A DNA stretch of 64,000 nucleotides from Arthrobacter sp. Soil736 (GCF_001428005.1 NZ_LMSB01000012.1:240389-304388), one strand, 5' to 3'; shown: positions 1-8,684, counted from the stretch's first letter. Notes: generated by a model not told the origin, from the sequence alone. Program-made: numbers and translations.

Positions 1-756
1 ACCCTGATCATCGCGGACGAGGACTCCTACGTCCACTACATCGAGGGCTGCACCGCCCCGATCTACACCTCGGATTCGCTGCACTCCGCCGTGGTGGAAA
101 TCGTGGTCAAGAAGGGCGCCCGCGTCCGGTACACCACCATCCAGAACTGGTCCAACAACGTGTACAACCTGGTGACCAAGCGCGCGATCTGCGAAGAAGG
201 CGCCACCATGGAGTGGATCGATGGCAACATCGGCTCCAAGGTCACCATGAAGTACCCGGCCGTCTACCTCACGGGCGAGTACGCGAAGGGCGAGACCCTG
301 TCCATCGCGTTCGCCGGCGAAGGCCAGCACCAGGACACCGGCTCCAAGATGGTCCACATCGCGCCGAACACCAAGAGCTCCATCATCTCCAAGTCCGTGG
401 CCCGCGGCGGCGGACGCGCAGCCTACCGCGGCCTGGTTCAGATCCGCGAAGGCGCCAAGCACTCGGCCAACACCGTGCGCTGTGACGCCCTGCTCGTGGA
501 CACCATCAGCCGTTCGGACACTTACCCGTACATCGACATCCGCGAGGATGACGTCCAGCTGGGTCACGAGGCAACTGTCTCGCGTGTTTCCGAAGAGCAG
601 CTCTTCTACCTCATGTCCCGCGGCATGCGCGAAGACGAAGCCATGGCCATGATCGTGCGCGGCTTCATCGAGCCGATCGCCCGCGAGCTGCCGATGGAAT
701 ACGCCCTCGAGCTGAACCGCCTCATTGAACTCCAGATGGAAGGATCCGTCGGTTAA
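1..756 (+). CDS. sufB: Fe-S cluster assembly protein SufB (3' part)
   Basis: SufB is the scaffold subunit that, with SufC and SufD, builds Fe-S clusters in the cytosol. The reading frame is open from base 1, so the N-terminal half lies outside the window; 251 codons are visible. Family hallmarks are the YIEGCTAP stretch (residues 14-21 of the fragment), the RCDALL segment holding the cysteine that corresponds to the conserved cluster-assembly Cys, and the C-terminal LFYLMSRGM motif. The stop overlaps the sufD start (TAATG), so the two are translationally coupled. The identification is secure; only the truncation is an artefact of the window edge. Confidence 0.96.
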   Translation, partial: TLIIADEDSYVHYIEGCTAPIYTSDSLHSAVVEIVVKKGARVRYTTIQNWSNNVYNLVTKRAICEEGATMEWIDGNIGSKVTMKYPAVYLTGEYAKGETLSIAFAGEGQHQDTGSKMVHIAPNTKSSIISKSVARGGGRAAYRGLVQIREGAKHSANTVRCDALLVDTISRSDTYPYIDIREDDVQLGHEATVSRVSEEQLFYLMSRGMREDEAMAMIVRGFIEPIARELPMEYALELNRLIELQMEGSVG

Positions 757-2006
757 TGACTGCCGAAATTACTACTGAAAAGGCCCGCATCGGAGCGCCT
801 TCCATCGCAGGTTTCACCGAAGAAGGCGAGGGGCTGGTCTCCGCCAAGGTTGACCACAGCCACAATCACGGCGTGACCGTGATGTCCTCGCGCGCCGAGC
901 GGCTCACGAGCTTCGATGTCGCTGACTTCGCGCTGCCCACCGGCCGCGAGGAAGAGTGGCGCTTCAGCCCGGTCCGCGGCCTGGCCAACCTGCTCTCGGA
1001 CACCGCGACGGATCTTGATCCGGATCCGGCCGCCGCGTTCACCGTGGATGCGCCGGAAGGCTATGTCCGCACGCCGCTGGGTCACGGAACCGCCCCGCGC
1101 GGAACCGTGCTGACCCCGGCCGACCGTGCCGCCGTCGTCGCCTCCGCCAACACCGACGAGGCGCTGCACGTGGTCATCCCGGCGGAAGCCGAACCGGCTG
1201 AGCCGCTGCGGATCCTGGTCCACGGCGCGGGCGCCGGCCGCCGCTCCAACGCACACTACGTGCTGGAGGCCGGGGCCAACTCGCGCAGCGTGGTGATCCT
1301 GGAGCACACCGGTGCGGCAGACCACAACGGCAACCTGGAAGTCATCGTCGGCGAGGGCGCAAAGCTCACCGTGATCTCGGTGCAGCTCTGGGAAGACGAC
1401 GCCAAGCACCTGGCACAGCACGACGCGCAGGTGGGCAAGGACGCCGTGTACAAGCACATCGCCGTGTCCCTCGGCGGATCCATCGTGCGCCTGAACTCAA
1501 ACGTCCGCTTCGCGGGTGAAGGTGCCGAGGCCGAACTGCTGGGCCTCTACTTCGCCGACGCCGGGCAGCACCTGGAGCACCGGTCCTTCGTTGACCACAA
1601 CGTGGCCAACTGCAAGTCCAACGTGCTGTACAAGGGCGCCCTGCAGGGCAAGAACGCGCACACCGTGTGGGTGGGCGACGTCCTGATCCAGAAGCAGGCC
1701 CTGGGCACCGACTCTTACGAGAAGAACCAGAACCTTGTCCTGACGGACGGCTGCCGGGCCGACTCGGTTCCGAACCTCGAGATCGAAACTGGTCTCATCG
1801 AGGGTGCCGGACACGCGAGCTCCACCGGGCGTTTTGACGACGAACACCTGTTCTACCTCATGGCACGCGGCATTCCGGAAGACGTGGCGCGGCGGCTCGT
1901 CGTCCGCGGCTTCCTCAACGAGATCATCCAGCAGATCAAGGTCCCGGCCCTCGAAGAGCGCCTGACCGAGGCTGTTGAGCGTGAACTCGCCGCAACCGAA
2001 AACTAA
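756..2006 (+). CDS. sufD: Fe-S cluster assembly protein SufD
   Basis: SufD is the partner of SufB in the SufBC2D scaffold. The 416-residue product has the usual family length and the beta-helix core with the closing block GHASSTGRFDDEHLFYLMARGI split by its conserved histidine (about residues 350-375). The N-terminal region contains the EEWR motif typical of SufD (about residue 65). The ATG overlaps the sufB stop by one base. The next gene begins 27 bases downstream, consistent with one transcript. There is no sign of truncation. Confidence 0.96.
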   Translation: MTAEITTEKARIGAPSIAGFTEEGEGLVSAKVDHSHNHGVTVMSSRAERLTSFDVADFALPTGREEEWRFSPVRGLANLLSDTATDLDPDPAAAFTVDAPEGYVRTPLGHGTAPRGTVLTPADRAAVVASANTDEALHVVIPAEAEPAEPLRILVHGAGAGRRSNAHYVLEAGANSRSVVILEHTGAADHNGNLEVIVGEGAKLTVISVQLWEDDAKHLAQHDAQVGKDAVYKHIAVSLGGSIVRLNSNVRFAGEGAEAELLGLYFADAGQHLEHRSFVDHNVANCKSNVLYKGALQGKNAHTVWVGDVLIQKQALGTDSYEKNQNLVLTDGCRADSVPNLEIETGLIEGAGHASSTGRFDDEHLFYLMARGIPEDVARRLVVRGFLNEIIQQIKVPALEERLTEAVERELAATEN

Positions 2007-2033
2007 GCAGACCCGGAAAGTACAGGACAACGG

Positions 2034-2393
2034 ATGACTGAACAGCCAAAGGGCGAGCTCGTCTGCAAGGTGAACGAGATCCAGCCCAAGCAGGCCCTGC
2101 GGATCCTGATCGATGACTTCCCCGTCGCGATCGTCAAGGACTCCATGGGAGAGATCCACGCTATCGGCGACACCTGCTCGCACGCGGACATCTCCCTCTC
2201 GGAGGGCGAGGTCGAGGGCTGTGCCATCGAATGCTGGGGCCACGGTTCGCAGTTCGACCTGCGCACCGGCGAACCCCTCCAGCTGCCGGCCTACGACCCC
2301 GTGCCCGTGTTCGCGGTGGAGATCGTCGGAGACGAGGTCTACGTGGACTTCACCAACGTCCTCAACGGCGCCGAAACCCCGAACTTCAGCTAG
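2034..2393 (+). CDS. Rieske [2Fe-2S] ferredoxin of the SUF operon
   Basis: This 119-residue protein is a small Rieske-type ferredoxin resembling the ferredoxin subunit of non-heme iron oxygenases. The two metal-binding boxes are clear: C-S-H at about residues 47-49 and C-W-G-H at about residues 67-70. It sits between sufD and sufC with no oxygenase nearby. Its role is therefore more likely electron supply to, or client status in, Fe-S assembly than aromatic oxidation; that role is inferred from context. Rieske genes inside the suf operon are known in actinobacteria. Confidence 0.93.
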   Translation: MTEQPKGELVCKVNEIQPKQALRILIDDFPVAIVKDSMGEIHAIGDTCSHADISLSEGEVEGCAIECWGHGSQFDLRTGEPLQLPAYDPVPVFAVEIVGDEVYVDFTNVLNGAETPNFS

Positions 2394-2479
2394 CCCGGCC
2401 TGTACCAGAACTGAACAACTTCCAGACCAAAAGACCGCACCGCCGCCCCAACGGCACGGTGCAGAGGAGAACAAGACAC

Positions 2480-3277
2480 ATGTCTACTCTTGAGATCAAG
2501 GACCTGCACGTCAGCATCGACACCGAGCAGGGCACCAAGGAGATCCTGAAGGGCGTCAGCCTGACCATCCGGACCGGTGAGACCCACGCCATCATGGGCC
2601 CCAACGGTTCGGGCAAGTCCACTCTTGCGTCCACCATCGCCGGACACCCGCGCTACAAAGTCACCGGCGGCACCATCACCCTGGACGGCGAAGACGTCCT
2701 GGCGATGAGCGTTGACCAGCGTGCACGCGCCGGCCTCTTCCTGGCCATGCAGTACCCGGTGGAGGTTCCCGGCGTCACCATGACCAACTTCCTGCGGACC
2801 GCCAAGACCGCCATCGACGGCCAGGCGCCGGCGCTGCGTACGTGGACCAAGGACGTCAAGGCCGCCATGCAGCAGCTGCGCATCGATGCGGACTTCGCGC
2901 AGCGCAACGTCAACGAAGGCTTCTCCGGCGGCGAAAAGAAGCGCGTGGAGATCCTCCAGCTCGAGCTCTTCAAGCCCAAGTTCGCCGTGCTTGACGAGAC
3001 CGACTCCGGCCTGGACGTCGACGCCCTGAAGATCGTCTCCGAAGGCGTCAACCGCGCCCACGCCGAAGGCAACATGGGCACCATGCTCATCACGCACTAC
3101 ACGCGCATCCTGCGCTACATCAAGCCTGAGTTCGTCCACGTTTTCGTTGACGGCCAGATTGTCGAAGAGGGCGGCCCGGAGCTCGCCGACCGCCTCGAAG
3201 AAGAAGGCTACGACCGCTACGCCACCGGCGCCGGAGCAGCCACGATCGCTGCCGCTGCCGCCGCAGCCCAGGCCTAG
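2480..3277 (+). CDS. sufC: Fe-S cluster assembly ATPase SufC
   Basis: SufC is the ABC-type ATPase of the SufBCD complex. The 265-residue product shows Walker A GPNGSGKST (about residues 39-47), the signature FSGGEKKR and Walker B FAVLDETDSGLD, where the SufC-specific ETDSGLD replaces the usual DEPT. The ATG at 2480 is chosen because the frame upstream is non-homologous arginine-rich translation and because GCAGAGGAGAA lies just before it. The alanine-rich C-terminus is ordinary for the genus. It is followed 13 bases later by sufT. Confidence 0.96.
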   Translation: MSTLEIKDLHVSIDTEQGTKEILKGVSLTIRTGETHAIMGPNGSGKSTLASTIAGHPRYKVTGGTITLDGEDVLAMSVDQRARAGLFLAMQYPVEVPGVTMTNFLRTAKTAIDGQAPALRTWTKDVKAAMQQLRIDADFAQRNVNEGFSGGEKKRVEILQLELFKPKFAVLDETDSGLDVDALKIVSEGVNRAHAEGNMGTMLITHYTRILRYIKPEFVHVFVDGQIVEEGGPELADRLEEEGYDRYATGAGAATIAAAAAAAQA

Positions 3278-3289
3278 TAAGGACACGCC

Positions 3290-3622
3290 ATGACAGAAAT
3301 CGACGCAGCCCGCACCGGGCTGGAGGATGTCGAAGAGGCGCTTAAGGACGTCATCGACCCCGAGCTCGGGGTCAACATCGTGGACCTCGGGCTGCTGTAC
3401 GGCCTGAAGTACTCGGAGGACGACGGCGCCCTGCTCATCGACATGACGCTCACCACGGCGGCTTGCCCGCTCACCGACGTGCTCGAGGAGCAGGTCGGCA
3501 AGGCGCTGGACGGCGTCGTGGACGAGTGGCGCCTGAACTGGGTGTGGATGCCGCCATGGGGTCCGGAACGGATCACCGATGACGGCAAGGACCAGATGCG
3601 CGCCCTCGGCTTCAACATCTAA
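3290..3622 (+). CDS. sufT: DUF59 (MIP18-type) Fe-S assembly factor SufT
   Basis: This 110-residue DUF59 protein carries the family core VIDPELGVNIVDLGL (about residues 18-32) and the conserved cysteine in TTAACPLTD (about residue 63). SufT-type proteins help deliver Fe-S clusters to client proteins. It is the last gene of the suf transcript, 13 bases after sufC, and is followed at once by a perfect hairpin. No sufS or sufU lies between it and sufC, although many actinobacterial operons place them there. Confidence 0.92.
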   Translation: MTEIDAARTGLEDVEEALKDVIDPELGVNIVDLGLLYGLKYSEDDGALLIDMTLTTAACPLTDVLEEQVGKALDGVVDEWRLNWVWMPPWGPERITDDGKDQMRALGFNI

Positions 3623-3636
3623 AGCAGCTGCTTAAA

Positions 3637-3688
3637 GTACGACGACGGCCGGCCACCTTCCAGCGAAGGTGGCCGGCCGTCGTCGTAC
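3637..3688. terminator. Bidirectional terminator between sufT and the metallopeptidase gene
   Basis: A perfect 23-bp inverted repeat (3637-3659 and 3666-3688) with a 6-base loop lies between two converging genes. The ends of the stem carry runs of purines and pyrimidines but no long U tract. Position and stem length support termination from both sides. Confidence 0.85.
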
Positions 3689-3706
3689 CGGTTAGAGTGT
3701 GGCGGC

Positions 3707-4603
3707 TTAGAGGGTGGCGGCGCTGAACGTGTCGCACTGGTTGATGTCGCCGGTCCGGTAGCCCTGGTAGAACCACTTCTGCCGCTGGGCGCTCGACCCG
3801 TGCGTCCAGCCCTCGGGTGAGACGCGGCCGGTGGCGGCCTTCTGGATGCGGTCATCACCCACGGCCGACGCGGCCGAGAGGGCGTCGTTAAGGTCCTTTT
3901 GCGTCAGCGGCTCCAGGAAGGGCAGGCCGGACTTGGGATCCTTCTGCGTGGTGGCGTACCGGGTCCAGAGCCCGGCATAGCAGTCTGCCTGCAGCTCCAC
4001 CCGGACGGCGCCGGACTCGGGTCCCTGCGGATCCTGCTGGGCCCTGTCCAGGTCGCCGAGGACGTTCTGGACGTGGTGCCCGAACTCGTGTGCCACGACG
4101 TACTCCTGCGCGAGCGGACCGCCGGAGGCTCCGAAGCGGTCCACGAGTTCCTGGAAGAAGCCGGGATCGAAGTATGCCGTGGTGTCCGCGGGGCAATAGA
4201 ACGGGCCGACCGCTGACGTCGCGGCACCGCAGCCGGTGGGGGTGGCGCCTTCGAAGAGCACGGTCCTGGGCCGCGGGTACTTGACCTTGTAGTCGGCCAG
4301 GTACGCGGGCCAGAACGCATTGAGGCTGTTCACGGTGCCCTTGATGCGGCAGTCGAGACGCTGGTCGGCGTCGGCGCCCGACTTGCAGGCCTCCGCAGTC
4401 GTGGTCTGGCCCTGGCCGGGCTGTTCCTGCCCGGTGCCCACCAGTCCCTCGAGGAGCTGGGGATTAATGCCGAACAACGCGGCCAGCAGGAGGACGATGC
4501 CACCGCCGATACCGCCGCCGATCTTCGTCCCGCGGCCCATTCCGCCGCCGCGCCGGTCTTCCACCTGGGATGGGTCCAGCTCGACCCCGTCATTGAAGCT
4601 CAT
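3707..4603 (-). CDS. ypfJ: Neutral zinc metallopeptidase (YpfJ/KPN_02809 family)
   Basis: This 298-residue membrane-anchored metallopeptidase has a glycine-rich N-terminus, one hydrophobic segment (about residues 33-50, GGGIVLLLAALFGI), and a periplasm-side domain with the zinc motif HEFGHH (about residue 170). A downstream glutamate in ELQADC is the likely third ligand. The family is annotated as predicted neutral zinc metallopeptidase; its substrates are unknown. The ATG at 4603 is preferred to a much longer open frame because it gives the family N-terminus MSFNDG and has a leaderless-type -10 just upstream. It converges on the suf operon and diverges from the acyl-CoA ligase. Confidence 0.9.
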   Translation of the reverse strand: MSFNDGVELDPSQVEDRRGGGMGRGTKIGGGIGGGIVLLLAALFGINPQLLEGLVGTGQEQPGQGQTTTAEACKSGADADQRLDCRIKGTVNSLNAFWPAYLADYKVKYPRPRTVLFEGATPTGCGAATSAVGPFYCPADTTAYFDPGFFQELVDRFGASGGPLAQEYVVAHEFGHHVQNVLGDLDRAQQDPQGPESGAVRVELQADCYAGLWTRYATTQKDPKSGLPFLEPLTQKDLNDALSAASAVGDDRIQKAATGRVSPEGWTHGSSAQRQKWFYQGYRTGDINQCDTFSAATL

Positions 4604-4609
4604 GCTGTC

Positions 4610-4615
4610 ACAATA
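4610..4615 (-). promoter_or_regulatory. Leaderless-type -10 for the metallopeptidase gene
   Basis: On the minus strand TATTGT lies 6 bases before the ATG at 4603, placing the expected transcription start at or next to the start codon. No Shine-Dalgarno sequence is visible. Confidence 0.55.
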
Positions 4616-4650
4616 GTCTTTGCCCAAGGCGGGGGGCCGGTTCCTGCCGG

Positions 4651-4656
4651 TAAAGT
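4651..4656 (+). promoter_or_regulatory. Leaderless-type -10 for the acyl-CoA ligase gene
   Basis: TAAAGT ends 7 bases before the ATG at 4664 and no Shine-Dalgarno sequence intervenes. It faces a similar element for the divergent metallopeptidase gene. Confidence 0.55.
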
Positions 4657-4663
4657 TGGTCCG

Positions 4664-6070
4664 ATGCCTTTTCTCAACAGACTCCAGCGCTGGGCTGATG
4701 ACCGCCCCGACGACACCGCCGTCGTCGTGGCAGGACAGCGGCTCACCTGGGCTGCCCTCCGCGACGCCGCGGAGGCCGCTGCGGCGGACAATACAGCCGA
4801 AGTGGCGGTGCTCGCCCAGCACAATTCCACCCAGTTCGCGATTGACTTCGCCGCGGCCGTGGCGGGGGAGCGGCAGTGCGCCGTCCTGGATCCGACCTGG
4901 CCCCGGCCGATGCGGGAGGAAATCGTCGCGCGGCTGGGTGCGGCCGCCCTCGCAGTCCCCGGCGGCGGCGGGGCACCGCTGGCGGACGGGGATCCGGCGT
5001 CGTCGTTTTTGATCGGACTGACGTCCGGCACCACCTCCGTGCCAAAGGCTTTCACCCGTTCGCGGCAGTCCTGGCAGGAGTCCTTCGAAGCCTCCATGGA
5101 GTTTTTCGGCCTCAGCCAGGCGGACAAAACGCTGGCGCCGGGGCCGCTCGCCGCGAGCCTGAACCTGTACGCCCTCGCCGAATGCCTGTACGCGGGCTCG
5201 GAGTTCCACACCCTTGAATCCTTCGACGTCGGGGACGTCCACGCCGCCATCACCCACGACGCCATCACGCGGCTGGTGCTGGTCCCCACGATGCTGCGGC
5301 TGCTCAGCGAACGAGGCCTGACCGGATGCGTCGACGCCTCAGGCGTGCGGACCATCATCTGTGCCGGCTCGAAGCTGGACGCCCGCACGCTTGAAGCGGC
5401 GCGGCGCTGGGCCCCCAACGCCACCATCTTCGAGTACTACGGTGCCTCGGAGCTGAGCTTCGTCTCCGGCACCGGCCTTGCCGCCGGGGAGCCGCTTGAC
5501 GCCGGCGGCACGGGCATCGGACGGCCGTTCCCGGGCGTTGACGTGCGGATCCTGGATGACACCGGCGCGCTGCTGCCGGACGGCACTGCCGGGAACATCA
5601 GCGTCCGCAGCGGCATGGTCAGCAACGGTTACCTGTGGGGTGACGACGGCCAGGCACTGCGCTGCTTCGACGGCTGGTTCACGGTGGGGGACCAGGGCTA
5701 CCTGGAGGACGGCGAACTCCACATCCTGGGCCGCCGGGCGGACATGATCATCACCGCGGGCAAGAATGTCTATCCGCACGAAGTCGAGCTGGCCCTCGCG
5801 TGCGTTCCCGGCGTCGCCTCCGCAGTGGCGGCCGGCATGGCCGACGACGTCCGTGGCCAGCGCGTCGTGGCAGGAATCGTCCCCTCGCACGGCGGTGTCA
5901 CGGCCACCCAGCTGAAGACCGGGCTGGAGGAAATCCTGGCCAAGGACAAGCGGCCGCTGCAGTACTTCGCCCTCGCCGAGCTCCCGCTGACCGACCGCGG
6001 AAAGGTCAGCCGCCGCATCATGCTGGACTGGATCACCGCCCGCGACTCACGGGCCCGGCGCCTTGTCTGA
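4664..6070 (+). CDS. AMP-dependent acyl-CoA ligase / AMP-binding protein
   Basis: This 468-residue member of the ANL superfamily activates a carboxylic acid as an acyl-adenylate, probably for CoA ligation. Motifs are the P-loop-like LTSGTTSVPK (about residues 119-128), YYGASE (about 257), GWFTVGDQGY (about 337), GKNVYPHEVE (about 366) and the A10 lysine in DRGKVSRR (about 446). It is shorter than typical acyl-CoA synthetases because the N-terminal domain is compact. The stop overlaps the thiolase start by 8 bases, so ligase and thiolase are coupled and probably act on the same acyl chain. The substrate cannot be read from the sequence. Confidence 0.87.
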   Translation: MPFLNRLQRWADDRPDDTAVVVAGQRLTWAALRDAAEAAAADNTAEVAVLAQHNSTQFAIDFAAAVAGERQCAVLDPTWPRPMREEIVARLGAAALAVPGGGGAPLADGDPASSFLIGLTSGTTSVPKAFTRSRQSWQESFEASMEFFGLSQADKTLAPGPLAASLNLYALAECLYAGSEFHTLESFDVGDVHAAITHDAITRLVLVPTMLRLLSERGLTGCVDASGVRTIICAGSKLDARTLEAARRWAPNATIFEYYGASELSFVSGTGLAAGEPLDAGGTGIGRPFPGVDVRILDDTGALLPDGTAGNISVRSGMVSNGYLWGDDGQALRCFDGWFTVGDQGYLEDGELHILGRRADMIITAGKNVYPHEVELALACVPGVASAVAAGMADDVRGQRVVAGIVPSHGGVTATQLKTGLEEILAKDKRPLQYFALAELPLTDRGKVSRRIMLDWITARDSRARRLV

Positions 6071-7259
6071 CGTGCACTTGCAGATGCCGGAGACCCTTCC
6101 CCCCGAGCGGCAGCCGGTCATCATCGCCGCCCTGCGCACGCCCATTTGCAGGGCCAACGGCCAGCTCAAGCATCTCCGCGCCCACGAGCTCCTCGCGCCC
6201 GTGGTCAATGCCCTCCTGGCCCAAACCGGTGCGGCGCCGTCAGAAGTGACCGACGTCGTGATCGGCAATGCCGTGGGCGGCGGCGGGAATGTGGCGCGGC
6301 TGGCGGCCCTCGAGGCCGGGCTTCCCGTGACAGTCCCGGGACTCACGGTGGATAGGCAGTGCGGCTCCGGGCTGGACGCCATCGTCCTCGCGTCCCGGCT
6401 CGTCGCCGCGGGCGGCGGCGGCGTGTATCTGGCCGGGGGAGTGGAAAGCATCAGCACCGCACCGCTGCGCGCGCACCGGAACGACGACGGCGACCCCGCC
6501 TTTTTCGCCCGGGCCCAGTTTGCGCCGCACAGCCTGGGCGATCCGGACATGGGGGTGGCCGCAGAGAACGTGGCGGCCGAGTTCGGCATCAGCCGCTCCC
6601 GGCAGGACGAATTCGCCCTGCGGAGCCACCGCCGGGCCGTTGCCGCCGCCGCGGACGGCGCCTTCAGCCGGGAAATTGTTCCGCTGGCGTCGGCATCGGG
6701 AACGGTGGCAGCGGACGACGGCCCCCGGCCTCGGCTCACCGAAGCCCTGATGGGCAGGTTCCCGGCAGCCTTCGCGGAATCCGGAACGGTCACCGCCGGA
6801 AACTCCTGTTTCGACGCAGACGGCGCCGCCGCCGTCGTCGTAACCTCTCTGGCCCGCGCCCGGGAACTGGGCGTTCCGGACGCGCTCCTGGTCCTCGGGA
6901 CGGACACGGCCGGCGTGGAGCCCCGGCTCCTTGGCATCGGTGCGGCCTTGGCGGCAGGACGCCTGCTCGCATCGCAGGCCGTGGCGGCGGATGACGTGGA
7001 TCTCGTCGAGTTCAACGAGGCATTTGCCTCCCAGACGCTCGCCTGCCTGGACCGGCTCGGCATCGAGCCGGAGCGGGCCAACGCCGACGGCGGTGCCTTG
7101 GCGCTCGGTCATGCGTACGGGGCCTCGGGCGCCGTCCTCGTGACGAGGCTGCTGGCGCAGGCCCGGCAGACTCCGGACCGGACCAAACTCGCCCTGGCCA
7201 TGATCAGCATCGCCGGCGGCATGGGCACGGCTGCCCTGTTCCGGTACATCAGGCTGTAG
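6063..7259 (+). CDS. Thiolase family protein (acetyl-CoA acyltransferase-like)
   Basis: This 398-residue thiolase has the nucleophilic cysteine in DRQCGSGLD (about residue 100), NEAFA, and the histidine in GHAYGASGA (about 350). The C-terminal motif that normally carries the second catalytic cysteine (C-x-G-G-x-G) reads S-I-A-G-G-M-G here, so that cysteine appears replaced by serine. The TTG at 6063 gives an 8-base overlap with the ligase; an ATG at 6084 is the alternative and would remove seven residues. Context suggests degradation or synthesis of a short acyl chain together with the ligase. Activity is uncertain because of the substitution. Confidence 0.85.
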   Translation: MSDVHLQMPETLPPERQPVIIAALRTPICRANGQLKHLRAHELLAPVVNALLAQTGAAPSEVTDVVIGNAVGGGGNVARLAALEAGLPVTVPGLTVDRQCGSGLDAIVLASRLVAAGGGGVYLAGGVESISTAPLRAHRNDDGDPAFFARAQFAPHSLGDPDMGVAAENVAAEFGISRSRQDEFALRSHRRAVAAAADGAFSREIVPLASASGTVAADDGPRPRLTEALMGRFPAAFAESGTVTAGNSCFDADGAAAVVVTSLARARELGVPDALLVLGTDTAGVEPRLLGIGAALAAGRLLASQAVAADDVDLVEFNEAFASQTLACLDRLGIEPERANADGGALALGHAYGASGAVLVTRLLAQARQTPDRTKLALAMISIAGGMGTAALFRYIRL

Positions 7260-7401
7260 GCGGGCCATCAATCTTTCCCGTGGCGGCGCGTGCAGCCGCT
7301 GCAAGCGGGAGCAGGCGTTTATTCTGGTCGTTGCCGCCGTACACACGAAGGACAAGACGATCTCACGCCCTGCCACCAAGACGCTCATCATTCTCACTGC
7401 T

Positions 7402-8034
7402 TTGCTTCTCGCCGGAGGACTTGCCGGATGCAGCCCGGCCGCATCCGCCGCCCCCGGGGCGCTGAAGCCGGAAGCAGCAGCCGTGGCCATTGCCCAACTC
7501 GGCACCATTCCGGTGAAGGGCCGCGCACCCAAGACCGGGTACAGCCGCGATCAGTTCGGCGCGGCATGGGCGGACGTGGACCACAACGGATGCGATACCC
7601 GGAACGACATTCTTGCCCGCGACCTGACCGGGGATACGTTCAAGCCCGGCACACGGAACTGCGTGGTTGCTTCGGGCACGCTGTCAGACAAGTACACGGG
7701 GACGACCATCAAGTTCGTTCGTGGCAACCTGACCAGTTCAGCCGTCCAGATTGATCACATCGTTCCCCTCAGCGACGCCTGGCAGAAAGGTGCCCAGAAG
7801 ATCGGAGCCGAACTGCGCAAGCAACTCGCCAACGACCCACTGAACCTGATGGCCGCTGACGGCCCCACCAACTCAGCCAAGTCCGACAAGGACGCAGCCA
7901 CCTGGCTGCCCCCGAGCAAGCCTTTCCGGTGCGAGTACGTGGCCCGTCAGACAGCCGTGAAGGCCAAGTACAGGTTATGGGTCACCCAGCCCGAACATGA
8001 CGCCATCGCCAACGTCCTGCGGTCCTGCTCCTGA
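7402..8034 (+). CDS. Secreted HNH nuclease-like lipoprotein (DUF1524 family)
   Basis: The mature part contains the HNH/DUF1524 core: a DHIVPLSDAW block (about residues 117-126) and N-D-P-L-N-L about 25 residues later, plus paired cysteines typical of secreted actinobacterial members. A lipobox LAGC precedes a Ser/Ala-rich linker. The TTG at 7402 gives only about nine residues before the lipobox Cys. In-frame sequence just upstream would supply a proper signal peptide (Lys/Arg-rich, then LIILTALLLAGG) but has no ATG, GTG or TTG. The true start is probably near 7357-7362, after GAAGGA at 7347, using a rare codon. Family nucleases cut DNA; the role here is unknown. Confidence 0.8.
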   Translation: MLLAGGLAGCSPAASAAPGALKPEAAAVAIAQLGTIPVKGRAPKTGYSRDQFGAAWADVDHNGCDTRNDILARDLTGDTFKPGTRNCVVASGTLSDKYTGTTIKFVRGNLTSSAVQIDHIVPLSDAWQKGAQKIGAELRKQLANDPLNLMAADGPTNSAKSDKDAATWLPPSKPFRCEYVARQTAVKAKYRLWVTQPEHDAIANVLRSCS

Positions 8035-8120
8035 CCGTGAAAAGGTCTCGCCAAACCGGTTGATTCGTGCTGTGATGACATTTCAACGGGTTCATGGGTA
8101 ACGGCCTCCGGGGAGTCATC

Positions 8121-8684
8121 GTGACGAAGCAAAACAATCTCGAGACAATCGATCTTCCGGGCCCGCGGGACTTCCTTCTGATTACCGGTGGCTTCGCGAC
8201 CGGCCTGTGCTGGTGGATCGGCATGACGGCTGTCATCAACACCGGAGGGTTGGCCAGCGCCAGCGGCCTCGTTGTGTTCCTCGGCGCCCCTATCCTGGCA
8301 ACGGCGGGAACCTACCTCGCTCTGCGACGCCGCACAGGCCGTGCCCTGGAAGGCCCGGGCGGCTCCCGCCGCCGCGAAGCCCGGAGGCATTCAGTCTCAG
8401 GCCGCCACCGCCAGCGTCCCGTGCGCCCGGCCGGCCGCTCGGCCAGCCACACAGCAGGAATGCATCCTGCGATGCGGGACTTCCTGGTGATCATCATCGG
8501 TTTGGTGGCGGTGCTGTGCTGGTGGATCGGAATGACCGCCTACCTGAACGCCGGCGGCCTCGCACACGTCGAGGCACTCGTGTTCCTGATCGTTCCCGTC
8601 CTGGCAACCGTCGGAACGTACCTGGCTGCGCGCCCGGGCAACAGTGCTGTGCGCCCGGGCAACAGTCCGGCACCGCGGGCTTAG
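8121..8684 (+). CDS. Small membrane protein with an internal duplication
   Basis: Not recognised as a named family. The roughly 187-residue product contains two copies of a block of about 50 residues: R-D-F-L, a hydrophobic run, CWWIGMTA, a short NTGGLA/NAGGLA turn, a second hydrophobic run and ATxGTYLA. Each copy should form two membrane helices, giving a four-helix protein with a long arginine-rich linker (roughly residues 75-115) that would face the cytoplasm. GTG at 8121 is chosen because GGGGAG lies 5 bases upstream; an in-frame ATG at 8094 is the alternative. It converges on the biotin transporter operon with a gap of only 22 bases. Confidence 0.65.
   Translation: MTKQNNLETIDLPGPRDFLLITGGFATGLCWWIGMTAVINTGGLASASGLVVFLGAPILATAGTYLALRRRTGRALEGPGGSRRREARRHSVSGRHRQRPVRPAGRSASHTAGMHPAMRDFLVIIIGLVAVLCWWIGMTAYLNAGGLAHVEALVFLIVPVLATVGTYLAARPGNSAVRPGNSPAPRA

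Noticed and set aside
3637..3688. Transposon end or mobile-element inverted repeat
   Set aside because: The two arms are only 6 bases apart between convergent gene ends, which fits a terminator and not a mobile element.
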